Part shown: in pieces, positions 36,356-46,341 of the stretch
Layout of the letters: each line of letters opens with the position of its first letter
How positions within the stretch are numbered: the stretch's first letter is position 1
DNA from: Streptomyces goshikiensis
GTDB lineage: Bacteria; Actinomycetota; Actinomycetes; Streptomycetales; Streptomycetaceae
Length of the DNA stretch: 64,000 nt
NCBI RefSeq assembly: GCF_014650555.1
Contig: NZ_BMVE01000001.1
Span: 682,001 to 746,000 of the forward strand
Direction of reading: 5' to 3'
Translations under genes and position numbers: made by a program
The notes under the pieces: model-generated
Told to the model about the DNA's origin: nothing
Seen by the model: only the letters and a program-made list of their open reading frames with translations
The model's database searches: none

Positions 36356-37639
36356 GTGCAACGAAGAATCTTCAGCGCGGCCGCGGGCGCCGTGGCGCTC
36401 GGCATGCTGATACCGCTCTCCGGCTGCGGCGGCTCCGCGGACGACGCGGGCGGCAGCGCGACGCTGCGCCTGGTCGCCGCGGAATACGGCGACGGCCCGG
36501 CCACCAGTTCCAAGGCTTTCTGGGACAAGGTCTCGAAGGATTTCACCGCCGCCAACCCGGACATCGAGGTCGAGGTCCGGCTCCTGCCGTGGGCCGACAT
36601 CGACCGCGAGGTCTCCGCCATGGTCCGGTCCGGAAAAGCGCCGGACATGGCACTCATGGGCTCGTACTCGGATTTCGCGGCGCAGGACAAGCTCTATTCC
36701 GCGGAGGAACTCCTCCCGGTCACCGCCGAGGCGAACTTCCTCCAGCCGCTCGCCGAGGCCGGATCCGTCGGGAACACCCTCTACGGCCTGCCGTTCGTGG
36801 CGAGCAGCCGTCTCCTCTTCTACAACGAGACCCTGTTCTCCAAGGCAGGCGTCGGCGAGCCCAAGACCTGGGCCGACCTGAAGGCCGCCGCCAAGGCGCT
36901 CAAGGACAAGGGCGTGAAGTACCCGTACGCCCTGCCGCTGGGCCCGGAGGAGGCGCACGCCGAGGCGATGATCTGGGAACTGAGCAACGGGGGCGGCTAC
37001 GCCGACAGCAGCGGCAACTACAGCCTGGCCTCCGACCAGAACATCGAGACGTTCCAGTGGATCAAGACCAACCTGGTCTCCCCCGGCCTGACCGGCCCGG
37101 TCCCGCCCGCGCAGCTCAACCGCGCCGACGCCTTCGCCGCCTTCGTGCGCGGCGAGGTCGGCATGCTGAACGGCTACCCGTCGCTGCTCCACGAGGCGCG
37201 CGCCAAGGGCGTCAGCGTGGGCACCCTCCCCATGCCCGTCTCGGATTCGCTCGGCGCCGGCGAGACCCCGCCGGCCGTGGGCGTGGCGGACTGGATGATG
37301 GCGTTCAAGCAGAACGGCAAGCGGGCCGAGATCGGCAGGTTCCTGGACTTCGTCTACGAGGACGAGAACCTGTCGGACTTCGCGAACCGCTACCACCTGC
37401 TGCCCTCGACTGTCTCCGCGTCCCGCACCCTGGCCGGCGGCGGCCTCGACAAGAACGACCTGTTCTTCCTGACCGCCCTGCGCGGTGCTCAGCTCTACCC
37501 GGTCAACGACCCGTCCTGGGTGACGGTCAGCGACACCGTCAAGCGCAACATCGGCCGCGCCGTCGCGCCGAACGGCGATCCGAAGGCCGTCCTGGAGGAG
37601 ATCGCCGCCACGGCGAACAAGGCCACCAAGAAGCACTGA
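36356..37639 (+). CDS. Extracellular solute-binding lipoprotein (ABC sugar type)
   Basis: A 427-residue lipoprotein. The signal peptide ends in the lipobox LSGC (Cys24), followed by a Gly/Asp-rich linker. The body is a family 1 (maltose/sugar-type) binding protein: FWDKVSKDFTAANPDIEVEVRLLPWADIDREVSAMVRSGKAPDMALM and a C-terminal VYEDENLSDFANRYHLLPS. Family members deliver sugars to an ABC importer. No permease or ATPase gene is adjacent, so the partner must be encoded elsewhere. GTG start. Confidence 0.88.
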   Translation: MQRRIFSAAAGAVALGMLIPLSGCGGSADDAGGSATLRLVAAEYGDGPATSSKAFWDKVSKDFTAANPDIEVEVRLLPWADIDREVSAMVRSGKAPDMALMGSYSDFAAQDKLYSAEELLPVTAEANFLQPLAEAGSVGNTLYGLPFVASSRLLFYNETLFSKAGVGEPKTWADLKAAAKALKDKGVKYPYALPLGPEEAHAEAMIWELSNGGGYADSSGNYSLASDQNIETFQWIKTNLVSPGLTGPVPPAQLNRADAFAAFVRGEVGMLNGYPSLLHEARAKGVSVGTLPMPVSDSLGAGETPPAVGVADWMMAFKQNGKRAEIGRFLDFVYEDENLSDFANRYHLLPSTVSASRTLAGGGLDKNDLFFLTALRGAQLYPVNDPSWVTVSDTVKRNIGRAVAPNGDPKAVLEEIAATANKATKKH

Positions 37640-37792
37640 ACGGCCGCCCGATCCGGGACTTTCGACCCTGCCGCCACCCATCCCGTGCGGCATGATGGCT
37701 GCTACGGCCCTTGATCCAAGGCCGCGGCCCTGCCGCCCGACGAGCACTCACGAGGTGCGCGGGGCGGCCGGCCCCTCTCCCCTGCCGCTCTC

Positions 37793-38413
37793 CTACCGCG
37801 GCCCCTCGCCCGTCGTGAACGCGGTGCGGTACTGCTCGCAGCTGGAGTCCCAGCGCAGGGTCCCCGACACCGTCCCGTATCCGGAACGGGTCACCGACCA
37901 CTCCACCGTGTACTCGCCGGTGTCACATGCGATCCGCTTCCCGCCCGGGACCTTCTCCCGCCCGGTGGCCGGACGATCGCGGAGCTCGCGCCGCACCTCG
38001 CCCGCCTTGCTCCGGTCGGGGGCGCGCAGGACGGCGTGCACGACGATCGGGTGCCTGCCCTCCTTGGTGTTCAGCGCCTTCTTCACGAGCGTCGAGTCGG
38101 ACACCGTCCAGCCGAACTCGTACGAGGGCTGCCAGGCCAGCGTCTTGGGGTCCCCCGCCTTCCGTTCGAACTCCGGGGCGCCGGAGGGGCCGGGCCGGGT
38201 CACCGTCTTGTACTGGACCCCGGGGAAGAAGCGGAGCTGCCCCTCCACCTTGTGCATCTCGTCCTTGGTCCACATCGACTTCATCGACTTCTCGCCGCCG
38301 GCCGGGTCCTGGAGGTACGTCCCCTCCGCCGCCGTGGCGCCCTGGCCGAGGGCGGGGACGAGGGCCGCCGCCGTGGCGGCGAGGGCGAGGGCGACGATGC
38401 GGGTGCGGTTCAT
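37793..38413 (-). CDS. Secreted protein of unknown function
   Basis: A 206-residue protein with a signal peptide (MNRTRIVALALAATAAALVP, cleavage after GATAAEG or nearby) and a mature domain of about 175 residues. Two Cys near the C-terminus (IACDTGEYTVEW and WDSSCEQYRTAF) may pair, and the segment between reads as a small beta sandwich. I recognise no family. The ATG at 38413 is chosen because it starts the signal peptide. Convergent with the solute-binding protein gene. Confidence 0.75.
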   Translation of the reverse strand: MNRTRIVALALAATAAALVPALGQGATAAEGTYLQDPAGGEKSMKSMWTKDEMHKVEGQLRFFPGVQYKTVTRPGPSGAPEFERKAGDPKTLAWQPSYEFGWTVSDSTLVKKALNTKEGRHPIVVHAVLRAPDRSKAGEVRRELRDRPATGREKVPGGKRIACDTGEYTVEWSVTRSGYGTVSGTLRWDSSCEQYRTAFTTGEGPR

Positions 38414-38590
38414 GCCCGGCCCAACGGGGGCCCGGCGCGGGCCGGAACGACACCGGGCGCGCATTCACCCGTAAGGGAGGCCGGGGCGGACACGGAGGTG
38501 ACACGTTCTGTGCGACCCCAGGAATACGAGCTGATGATCTTCCGTTGGTCGGGACGGACAGGACCTGACGATCCGAGTACGGGGGATGAC

Positions 38591-39733
38591 ATGAGTGGGA
38601 ACGCGAGCGTCAACGGCACGGTGGCGGCGGGCTGGGAGTCGGTGCGGGACGAGTTCGCGGCCTTCGCCGCGGCCGAACCGCACTCGCCCGAGGCCCAGCT
38701 GGTGGTGCTTCACCACGGGCGGCCCGTGGTCGACCTGTGGGCCGGCGAGGACACCGACGGGGAGACCCTGACCGGCGTCTACTCGATCACCAAGGGAGCG
38801 GCCCACCTGGTGGTGGCGCTGCTCGTGCAGGACGGCGTACTGGAGCTGGACGCTCCGGTGTCGCGGTACTGGCCCGAGTTCACGGGCGACGGCAAGGAGC
38901 GGCTGACCGTACGGGAGCTGGTGGCGCACAAGTCGGGCCTGATCAACCGGCCCGAGGGGTTCACCGTCGAGGAGCTCGCGGACGACGCGGGGATCGCGGC
39001 GGCGCTGGTCGGCCAGAAGCCGTATTGGGAACCGGGAACGGCGTACGGCTACCACGCGTTCGTCATCGCCGCGCTGACCGGCGAGGTGGTGCGGCGCGCG
39101 ACCGGGCGCTCCATCCAGGAGATCTACGAGGAGCGGATCCGCGCCCCGTACGGCCTGGAGCTGTTCTTGGGACTGCCCCGTGAGGCGGAGGGCCGCTGGA
39201 AGCCGATCCTGGAGCCGCTGCCGACGCAGGAGCAGCTGGCCCGGATGGCGGACCAGCCGGCGCCACCCGCGCTGATGCCGATCGCGTTCAACTGGCACAC
39301 CGACCCGCCGATGGACCTGGTGGCCTTCGCCAACCACCCGAAGGTCAAGGAGCTCGGCCCGGCCTCGGCGGGCGGGGTCGGCTCGGCGCGCGGCATCGCG
39401 GGCATGTACGCGGCGGCGATCGGCGAGGTGGACGGCCGGGCCCCGCTGCTGAAGCCGGACACGGCCGCCGAGTTCGCGAAGCCGCACACCCCGGGCCAGG
39501 GCCTGGTCACGCCGGAGCCGGACCACTTCGCGCTGGGCTTCGAGCTGATGCCCGGAGTCGGACCGCGGGCCCTCGGGCACAGCGGCGCGGCGGGCGGTGT
39601 GGGCTTCGGCGACCCTGAGTCGGGCGTGGCGTACGCGTACACGCGCCGCCGGTTCGGCTTCCCGGGTGGGGCCGCTCCGGAGAACGAGCGCCTGACGGCG
39701 GCGGTGATGAAGGCGGCGCGGGCCGCCGGATAG
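38591..39733 (+). CDS. Serine hydrolase, beta-lactamase/EstB family
   Basis: A 380-residue penicillin-binding-fold esterase. The SxxK motif is SITK (in GVYSITKGAAHL), with a YxN-type Tyr in GTAYGYHAF and a C-terminal LGHSGAAGGVGFGDP in place of KTG. No signal peptide is seen, so this is a cytoplasmic EstB-like esterase and not a true beta-lactamase. Its natural substrate is unknown. The ATG follows GGGGG by five bases. Confidence 0.9.
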   Translation: MSGNASVNGTVAAGWESVRDEFAAFAAAEPHSPEAQLVVLHHGRPVVDLWAGEDTDGETLTGVYSITKGAAHLVVALLVQDGVLELDAPVSRYWPEFTGDGKERLTVRELVAHKSGLINRPEGFTVEELADDAGIAAALVGQKPYWEPGTAYGYHAFVIAALTGEVVRRATGRSIQEIYEERIRAPYGLELFLGLPREAEGRWKPILEPLPTQEQLARMADQPAPPALMPIAFNWHTDPPMDLVAFANHPKVKELGPASAGGVGSARGIAGMYAAAIGEVDGRAPLLKPDTAAEFAKPHTPGQGLVTPEPDHFALGFELMPGVGPRALGHSGAAGGVGFGDPESGVAYAYTRRRFGFPGGAAPENERLTAAVMKAARAAG

Positions 39734-39762
39734 GGGCCGCCACGGGGCGGGGCCGGGCCCGG

Positions 39763-39783
39763 GGAGCGCGTTCTGAGCGCTCC
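39763..39783. terminator. Short convergent hairpin
   Basis: GGAGCGC and GCGCTCC (7-bp stem, 7-base loop) between the serine hydrolase and NTF2-like genes. A weak candidate. Confidence 0.4.
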
Positions 39784-40107
39784 TCAGGCCTGGCCGGTCT
39801 CGAAGCGGCTGACGCGCCCGTCGGCGGTGACCTCGAACCGCCAGGCGGTGCGCATCTCGCCCCAGGTGTCGTTGCGGTAGGCGACGACGAGGGAGCGTCC
39901 GCCGTCGGCCTCGGTCTCGACGTCCATGTGGCCGCCGGAGGAGAAGATCTCCTTGTCGGCCCACTGGGCGACGTCGCGGTCCGAGCCGTCGTCGGACATG
40001 GTCGCGCCCGGGGTGAGGGCCTCCTGGAAGGCGGCCCGGTCGCCCGCGTTGACGGCGTTGACGAAGGCGCGGACGGCGGGTTCGGACAGCTGGCTCGGGG
40101 CGATCAC
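39784..40107 (-). CDS. NTF2/SnoaL-like protein
   Basis: A 107-residue alpha+beta protein of the NTF2-like superfamily: VRAFVNAVNAGDRAAFQEALTPGATMSDDG is the typical opening, followed by strands VAYRNDTWGEMRTAWRFEV. Members range from isomerases and polyketide cyclases to non-enzymatic binding proteins; nothing here decides between them. Confidence 0.8.
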   Translation of the reverse strand: MIAPSQLSEPAVRAFVNAVNAGDRAAFQEALTPGATMSDDGSDRDVAQWADKEIFSSGGHMDVETEADGGRSLVVAYRNDTWGEMRTAWRFEVTADGRVSRFETGQA

Positions 40108-40223
40108 GGGGGCCTCCTGGTCAGGCGTAAGGATGCTGCTGCCGACCAGGGAACACCGCGGGCGCGGCCGGGGCGCCGACCCTCACCCGTTCGGCGACGG
40201 ACGGCGTGTCAGGAGGTCACGCC

Positions 40224-40289
40224 GGCAAGGCGTGTCGGGAGGGCGCGTCGGCAAGGCACGTCGGGAGGGCGCGTCGGCAAGGCGCGTCG
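40224..40289. repeat. 26-bp tandem repeat, about 2.5 copies
   Basis: Units at 40224-40249 and 40250-40275 differ at two positions; a partial third copy follows to 40289. They lie just past the stop of the polysaccharide deacetylase gene, in a gap of 190 bases that holds no gene. Confidence 0.7.
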
Positions 40290-40298
40290 GACGGCATG

Positions 40299-41186
40299 TC
40301 AGGAGGGCGGAGCCGAGGCGCTGGGCGTGTCGGCCTCCGTGCGCACGGGGAAGCCGGTCGGGCGGCCCTGTTCCCCCAGCCAGGCGAGCACCTGGTCGAG
40401 CGCCTCGACGGACTGCGTGCGGTTGCCGCCGGCGTCGTGGAAGAGGACCGTCGGGCCGTTGTCGATCTCGCGCTTGACCGCGTTGACGATCGCGGCGACA
40501 CCGGGCTTCTCGAAGTCCTTGGTGTCGACGTTCCAGCCGAGGGGGCGCATCCCGTTCGCGGCGGCGATGCGCCGGCTGTCGGGGGTGAACGCGCCGCCGG
40601 GAGCCCGGTAGTACTCGACCTTGGCGCCGCCCGCGGCCTCTTCTATCAGCTTCTTCGCCTCCAGGATCTGCTGCTCCTGGTAGGCGACGGGCTTCTTGTC
40701 CATGCGCGTGTCGTGGTCCATGGTGTGGTCGCAGAGGCGGTGCCCGCCCTGAACGACCTTCTTGACCAGGTCGGGGTGGGCCTTGGCCTGCGGGCCGACC
40801 ATGCAGAAGGTGGCCTTGACGTCGTACCGCTTCAGCACGTCGAGGATCCGGGGGGTCCAGCGGGGGTCGGGGCCGTCGTCGATGGTGATGTTGACGGCGT
40901 CGCCGCCGCTCTCGGAGGCGTGGGCGATGGTCTCGGGCACGAGCGGGCCGCTGCCGGCGGGGCCGCCGTTCCCGCCGCCCTCACCTTCGCCGTTCTTGCC
41001 GTTCTTGCCGTCCGGGGTGCGGTTCTGATTCTGCGTCTGCCCTGAGGCGCCGTCCCGCGAGCCGTGGTGGCCGGGGTCGACGAGCGCCACCGCTCCCCAC
41101 ACGGTCGCCGCCACGGCCGCGGCCGATGCCGCGACGGCTATCCGGGCCCGTACCCCCTGGCTGCGTATCCGCGCCATGAACCCCAT
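40299..41186 (-). CDS. Secreted or membrane-anchored polysaccharide deacetylase (NodB domain)
   Basis: A 295-residue protein. An N-terminal signal/anchor segment (ARIAVAASAAAVAATVWGAVALV) is followed by a low-complexity Gly/Asn/Lys stretch and a NodB domain: NITIDDGPDPRWTP (catalytic and metal Asp), CDHTMDHDT (metal His pair), YYRAPGGAF (Arg) and TVLFHDAGG (His). These are carbohydrate esterase family 4 enzymes that remove acetyl groups from chitin, xylan or peptidoglycan. The start at 41186 is set by AGGAGGGG seven bases upstream. Confidence 0.92.
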   Translation of the reverse strand: MGFMARIRSQGVRARIAVAASAAAVAATVWGAVALVDPGHHGSRDGASGQTQNQNRTPDGKNGKNGEGEGGGNGGPAGSGPLVPETIAHASESGGDAVNITIDDGPDPRWTPRILDVLKRYDVKATFCMVGPQAKAHPDLVKKVVQGGHRLCDHTMDHDTRMDKKPVAYQEQQILEAKKLIEEAAGGAKVEYYRAPGGAFTPDSRRIAAANGMRPLGWNVDTKDFEKPGVAAIVNAVKREIDNGPTVLFHDAGGNRTQSVEALDQVLAWLGEQGRPTGFPVRTEADTPSASAPPS

Positions 41187-41343
41187 GAACCGTCCCCTCC
41201 TCATCCGCCGTTGTGATCCCTCCAAGGGTCATGACGTCCGCCCCAGCTGAGGGGTTCCCACCCAATAGCCATAAAATCTACGTTTACGTCGCGGGAACTT
41301 GGTCCATGATCGTCCTGAATTGGCATCAGATCAAACGCAAAGA

Positions 41344-41380
41344 CCCCGGCCGGGTCAGGAAGTTCCTGACCCGGCCGGGG
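41344..41380 (-). terminator. Intrinsic terminator after the DHA2 transporter gene
   Basis: An 18-bp perfect stem (left arm CCCCGGCCGGGTCAGGAA) about 30 bases beyond the stop at 41410, also positioned to serve no plus-strand gene. Confidence 0.85.
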
Positions 41381-41409
41381 CGGTGGGCGGGGGTGCGTCG
41401 GGGCGTCGG

Positions 41410-43132
<1,723 letters not shown>

Positions 43133-43151
43133 AACTTTTGGGGAGAGCGTC

Positions 43152-43733
43152 ATGTCCAGCAGCAGCGGTCCGCAGCAGCGGCGGGGCGATACGCGCCAGC
43201 GAATCCAGGACGTCGCGCTGGAGCTCTTCGCCGAACAGGGTTACGAGAAGACCTCACTGCGGGAGATCGCGGAACGGCTGGAGGTCACGAAGGCGGCGCT
43301 GTACTACCACTTCAAGACCAAGGAAGACATCATCATCAGCCTTTTCGACGACCTGACGGGACCGGTCGACGAGCTGATCGAGTGGGCGCAGGAGCAGCCG
43401 AAGACGCTGGAGATGAGGCGGGAAGTGCTGCGCCGCTACAGCGAGGCGATGGCGGCGGGCGCGTCGCTGTTCCGCTTCATGCAGGAGAACCAGGCGACGA
43501 TGCGGGAGCTGAGCATCGGCGAGACCATGAAGCGCCGGCTCTTCCTCCTGGTGGGCCTCCTGCAGGCGGCGGACCGGCCCCTGGAGGACCAGGTGCGGTG
43601 CGTGAGCGCCCTGTTCACACTGCACGCCGGGATGATGTTCCTCCAGCACGTGGAGGCCGACCCGGAGGAGACCCGGCAGGCGGCCCTCACGATCGCCATG
43701 GACCTCATCACGCAAGCCCACTCCCACGAGTAG
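43152..43733 (+). CDS. TetR-family repressor of the DHA2 pump
   Basis: A 193-residue TetR protein with DNA-binding domain RQRIQDVALELFAEQGYEKTSLREIAERLEVTKAALYYHFKTKEDIIISLF and a C-terminal helical ligand domain. Divergent from the MFS gene; a large inverted repeat lies between. Probably releases the pump gene when a substrate drug binds. GGGGAGAG precedes the ATG. Confidence 0.93.
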   Translation: MSSSSGPQQRRGDTRQRIQDVALELFAEQGYEKTSLREIAERLEVTKAALYYHFKTKEDIIISLFDDLTGPVDELIEWAQEQPKTLEMRREVLRRYSEAMAAGASLFRFMQENQATMRELSIGETMKRRLFLLVGLLQAADRPLEDQVRCVSALFTLHAGMMFLQHVEADPEETRQAALTIAMDLITQAHSHE

Positions 43734-43872
43734 CGGCCAGGGGCTCCCCCCTCACTCGATCGGGGGATTCAGGGGAGAGGTCATTACGCTCCGTAACCAA
43801 CTCGGCTACCTTCGGTGACATGCGCGCCGTCGGAACCGACCGCGGCGCACCGCCCCTGAACAGGACGCCGCC

Positions 43873-43992
43873 ATGTCACGCCGCCCCCGCTTCACCCCCA
43901 CCCCCACCTTCCCCCTCACCCTCACCTTCGCCGCGGCGACCGCGGCCGGCGCGGCCCTCGCCGCGCTCGTCGCGGCCGCTCGCGGGTCCGGC
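43873..43992 (+). pseudogene. Possible truncated start of a secreted-protein gene
   Basis: From the ATG at 43873 the frame reads a basic head and a hydrophobic stretch (MSRRPRFTPTPTFPLTLTFA, then Ala-rich) like a signal peptide or membrane anchor, but it then runs antisense through the DUF1348 gene. A plausible promoter area (CTCGGCTACCTTCGGTGAC) is upstream. It may be the remnant of a gene cut by a rearrangement, or chance. The gap 43734-43992 holds nothing else. Confidence 0.2.
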
Positions 43993-44415
43993 TCAGCCGA
44001 GGCGACGCTCCGAGGCGGCGATCGGGACGTCGTTGATGCTGGCCTCGCGGCGGCGCATCAGGCCGTCGGGGTCGAACTCCCACTGCTCGTTGCCATGGCT
44101 GCGCCACCACTGGCCGGTCGTGTCGTGCCACTCGTACTCGAAGCGGACGGAGATGCGGTTGCCGGTGTACGCCCACAGCTCCTTGCGGAGCCGGTAGTCG
44201 AGCTCGCGCCGCCACTTGTCGGCGAGGAAGGCGCGGATCTCGGCGCGGCCGGAGAGGAAGCGGTCGCGGTTGCGCCAGACGGAGTCCTCCGTATAGGCGA
44301 GGGCGACGCGCTCGGGGTCACGGCTGTTCCAGGCGTCCTCCGCGGCCTGGACCTTGGCGAGGGCGCTCTCCTCGGTGAACGGGGGCAGGGGTGGGCGAAC
44401 GGCGTCAGCGGTCAT
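43993..44415 (-). CDS. DUF1348 (SnoaL-like) protein
   Basis: A 140-residue DUF1348 protein of the NTF2-like fold, with the characteristic [20 protein letters not shown] and [22 protein letters not shown]. Function unknown; the pocket could be enzymatic. Divergent from the TetR gene at 44510, with two matching palindromes between them, so it is probably an inducible detoxification protein. Confidence 0.88.
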   Translation of the reverse strand: MTADAVRPPLPPFTEESALAKVQAAEDAWNSRDPERVALAYTEDSVWRNRDRFLSGRAEIRAFLADKWRRELDYRLRKELWAYTGNRISVRFEYEWHDTTGQWWRSHGNEQWEFDPDGLMRRREASINDVPIAASERRLG

Positions 44416-44440
44416 GGCGGAACCTCTCGGGACGAGCTGC

Positions 44441-44479
44441 GAGAACGATCGTTCTCAACCGTAGAGAACGACCGTTCTC
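44441..44479. promoter_or_regulatory. Duplicated 16-bp TetR operators
   Basis: GAGAACGATCGTTCTC (44441-44456, perfect palindrome) and GAGAACGACCGTTCTC (44464-44479, one base different) are 23 bases apart, centre to centre, between the divergent DUF1348 and TetR genes. Strong candidate binding sites for two TetR dimers. Confidence 0.8.
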
Positions 44480-44509
44480 CTGGCAAGGGATCTGCATTAC
44501 GCTGCTGCC

Positions 44510-45055
44510 ATGGACGACGAAGAGGCGCGGACCCGCCTGCTGGACGCCGCCGAGGCGCTGTTCTACGCCGAGGGGGTCCAGGCCGTCGGCATGGACCGCA
44601 TCCGCGCGGAGTCGGGCGTCCCGCTCAAGCGGCTCTACCGGATCTTCCCCGCCAAGGAAGCCCTGGTCACGGCCTACCTGGAGCGCCGCGACCAGCGCTG
44701 GACGGCGAGCCTGCGCGAGGCGGTGGCGGGCTCCGCCGATCCGGTCGCGGCCGTCTTCGACTGGCTCGGCCGCTGGTTCTCCGAGCCGGACTTCCGCGGC
44801 TGCGCGTTCCTGAACGCATACGGGGAACTGGGTGCGGGCCCGGCCGGGGTTCTGGACGTGGTGCGCCGCCACAAGGCGGAGCTACGGGCCCTGCTGGGCG
44901 ACCTGGTCGGCCCGGACCGCGAGGACCTGGCGGACCAGCTCCTGCTGCTGGCCGAGGGCGCGACGGCGGTCGCGGCCCTCACCCCGGGCCCCGCCCCGGC
45001 CGTCCGGGCCCGCGAGGCGGCCCACGTCCTGCTGAACGCGAGCCGCGTCGGCTAG
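44510..45055 (+). CDS. TetR-family repressor
   Basis: A 181-residue TetR protein with DNA-binding domain TRLLDAAEALFYAEGVQAVGMDRIRAESGVPLKRLYRIFPAKEALVTAYL and a short ligand domain containing CAFLNAYGELG. Divergent from the DUF1348 gene; controls it and itself through the 44441-44479 repeats, by inference. The ATG lacks a strong ribosome site. Confidence 0.92.
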   Translation: MDDEEARTRLLDAAEALFYAEGVQAVGMDRIRAESGVPLKRLYRIFPAKEALVTAYLERRDQRWTASLREAVAGSADPVAAVFDWLGRWFSEPDFRGCAFLNAYGELGAGPAGVLDVVRRHKAELRALLGDLVGPDREDLADQLLLLAEGATAVAALTPGPAPAVRAREAAHVLLNASRVG

Positions 45056-45066
45056 GCGCTGTCCCG

Positions 45067-46260
45067 TCAGGTCGTGGTGAGACGAGCCTCCCGGGCGGGG
45101 GCCGGGGCGAGGCGGTGGCGGCGGCTCGGCAGCATCAGCGTCGGGTGCGAGACGCTCCAGGCCGCGCCCGCGCAGATGAGTTCCTTGACGCGGGCGCCGG
45201 CGCGGCCGGTGAGGACGGTGGAGGTGGCCTCGTCCTCGGGGGTCACCTTCTGGAGGATTCCGTCGCGGCGCCCCAGGCTGACGCACTGGGTGACGTAGCC
45301 GATCGTGGTCTCCGGGACCTTGCGTCCCGTCAGGCGCGCGGCGAGGGCGTCCGCCGCCTGCCACGCCATCGGCGACGCCGTCGCGCAGGCCATCCGCAGC
45401 GGCTTGCCGTCCGCCCCTTCGGCGAGGGCGGCGTCACCGACGGCATACACATCGGGGTGCGAGAGCGAACGCATGGTGGCGTCCACGACGATCCGGCCCG
45501 TGTCGGAGACCTCCAGGGTGGTGGCGGCCGCGATCGGGTGCACGGCGAACCCCGCGGTCCACACGGTCACCTGGGCCGGGAGCCGGCCGCCCGCACCGGT
45601 GACCACCCCGTCCGCTTCGACGCGCGTGACGTCGACGCCCTCGTGGACCGTGACGCCGAGGCGGTCGAACGCGCCGCGCAGGTGGCGCCGCGCCTTGTCG
45701 CTGAGCTGGTCTGCGACGCCGCCGCGGGCGGCGAGGGCGACCTTGAGGTCCGGGCGCGCCTCGGCGAACTCGGCGGCCGCCTCGATCCCGGTCAGGCCGC
45801 CGCCGACGACCAGGACGGTCCCGCCCGGCTCCAACTCGGCCAGGCGCGCCCGCAGCCGCAGCGCGTCCCGCTTGCCGGACACGTTGTGGGCGTACTCGGC
45901 GACCCCGGGGACGCCCTGACCGGCGCTGGTGCTGCCCAGGGCGTACACGAGGCTGTCGTAGCCGAGGGTCTCGCCGGCGGGGTCCTCTCCGGCGAGGTCG
46001 ACGGTCTTGCGGTCCGCGTCGACCGCGGTGACCCACGCCGACCGGACCCGGACGCCGGTGCCGGCGTAGAGGTCGCGCAGCGGGCGGCTGCGCAGCTCCT
46101 GCCCGCTCGCGAGCTGGTGCAGACGCACCCGCTCGACGAACTCGGGGTCTGCGTTGACCAGGGTGATCTCGACGTCGTCGCGGTGCAGCCGCCTGGCGAG
46201 GCGACCGGCGGTGACGGCTCCGGCGTACCCGGCTCCGAGGACGACTATGCGGTGCTTCAT
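45067..46260 (-). CDS. FAD-dependent NAD(P)H oxidoreductase (NDH-2 like)
   Basis: A 397-residue two-dinucleotide-binding-domain flavoprotein. The FAD site is VVLGAGYAGAVTAGRLARRL, the NADH site is VLVVGGGLTGIEAAAEFAEA, and the C-terminal FAD contact is VYAVGDAALA. It resembles type II NADH dehydrogenases and AIF-like reductases but lacks the C-terminal membrane helix of true NDH-2. It follows the SigJ-type sigma gene by 81 bases on the same strand. ECF41 sigma factors usually drive a neighbouring oxidoreductase, epimerase or carboxymuconolactone-type gene, so this is the likely target. Confidence 0.88.
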   Translation of the reverse strand: MKHRIVVLGAGYAGAVTAGRLARRLHRDDVEITLVNADPEFVERVRLHQLASGQELRSRPLRDLYAGTGVRVRSAWVTAVDADRKTVDLAGEDPAGETLGYDSLVYALGSTSAGQGVPGVAEYAHNVSGKRDALRLRARLAELEPGGTVLVVGGGLTGIEAAAEFAEARPDLKVALAARGGVADQLSDKARRHLRGAFDRLGVTVHEGVDVTRVEADGVVTGAGGRLPAQVTVWTAGFAVHPIAAATTLEVSDTGRIVVDATMRSLSHPDVYAVGDAALAEGADGKPLRMACATASPMAWQAADALAARLTGRKVPETTIGYVTQCVSLGRRDGILQKVTPEDEATSTVLTGRAGARVKELICAGAAWSVSHPTLMLPSRRHRLAPAPAREARLTTT

Positions 46261-46341
46261 GGCTGGCTCCCTATCCGGTTGGACTCCCCCCTTGAACCGG
46301 ACAGCCCCGCGATCCCTGACAGGTCGCGGAGGTGACGTGGG

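Noticed and set aside
38591..39733. Secreted beta-lactamase
   Set aside because: It has SITK but no signal peptide and no KTG motif, and fits the EstB-type esterases better.
40203..40298. CRISPR-like array
   Set aside because: The repeats are tandem without spacers and too few; no cas genes are present.
46261..46341. ECF41 promoter before the FAD oxidoreductase
   Set aside because: TGTCAGG is present on the minus strand, but the following TGTC is at the wrong spacing for the ECF41 -35/-10 pair.
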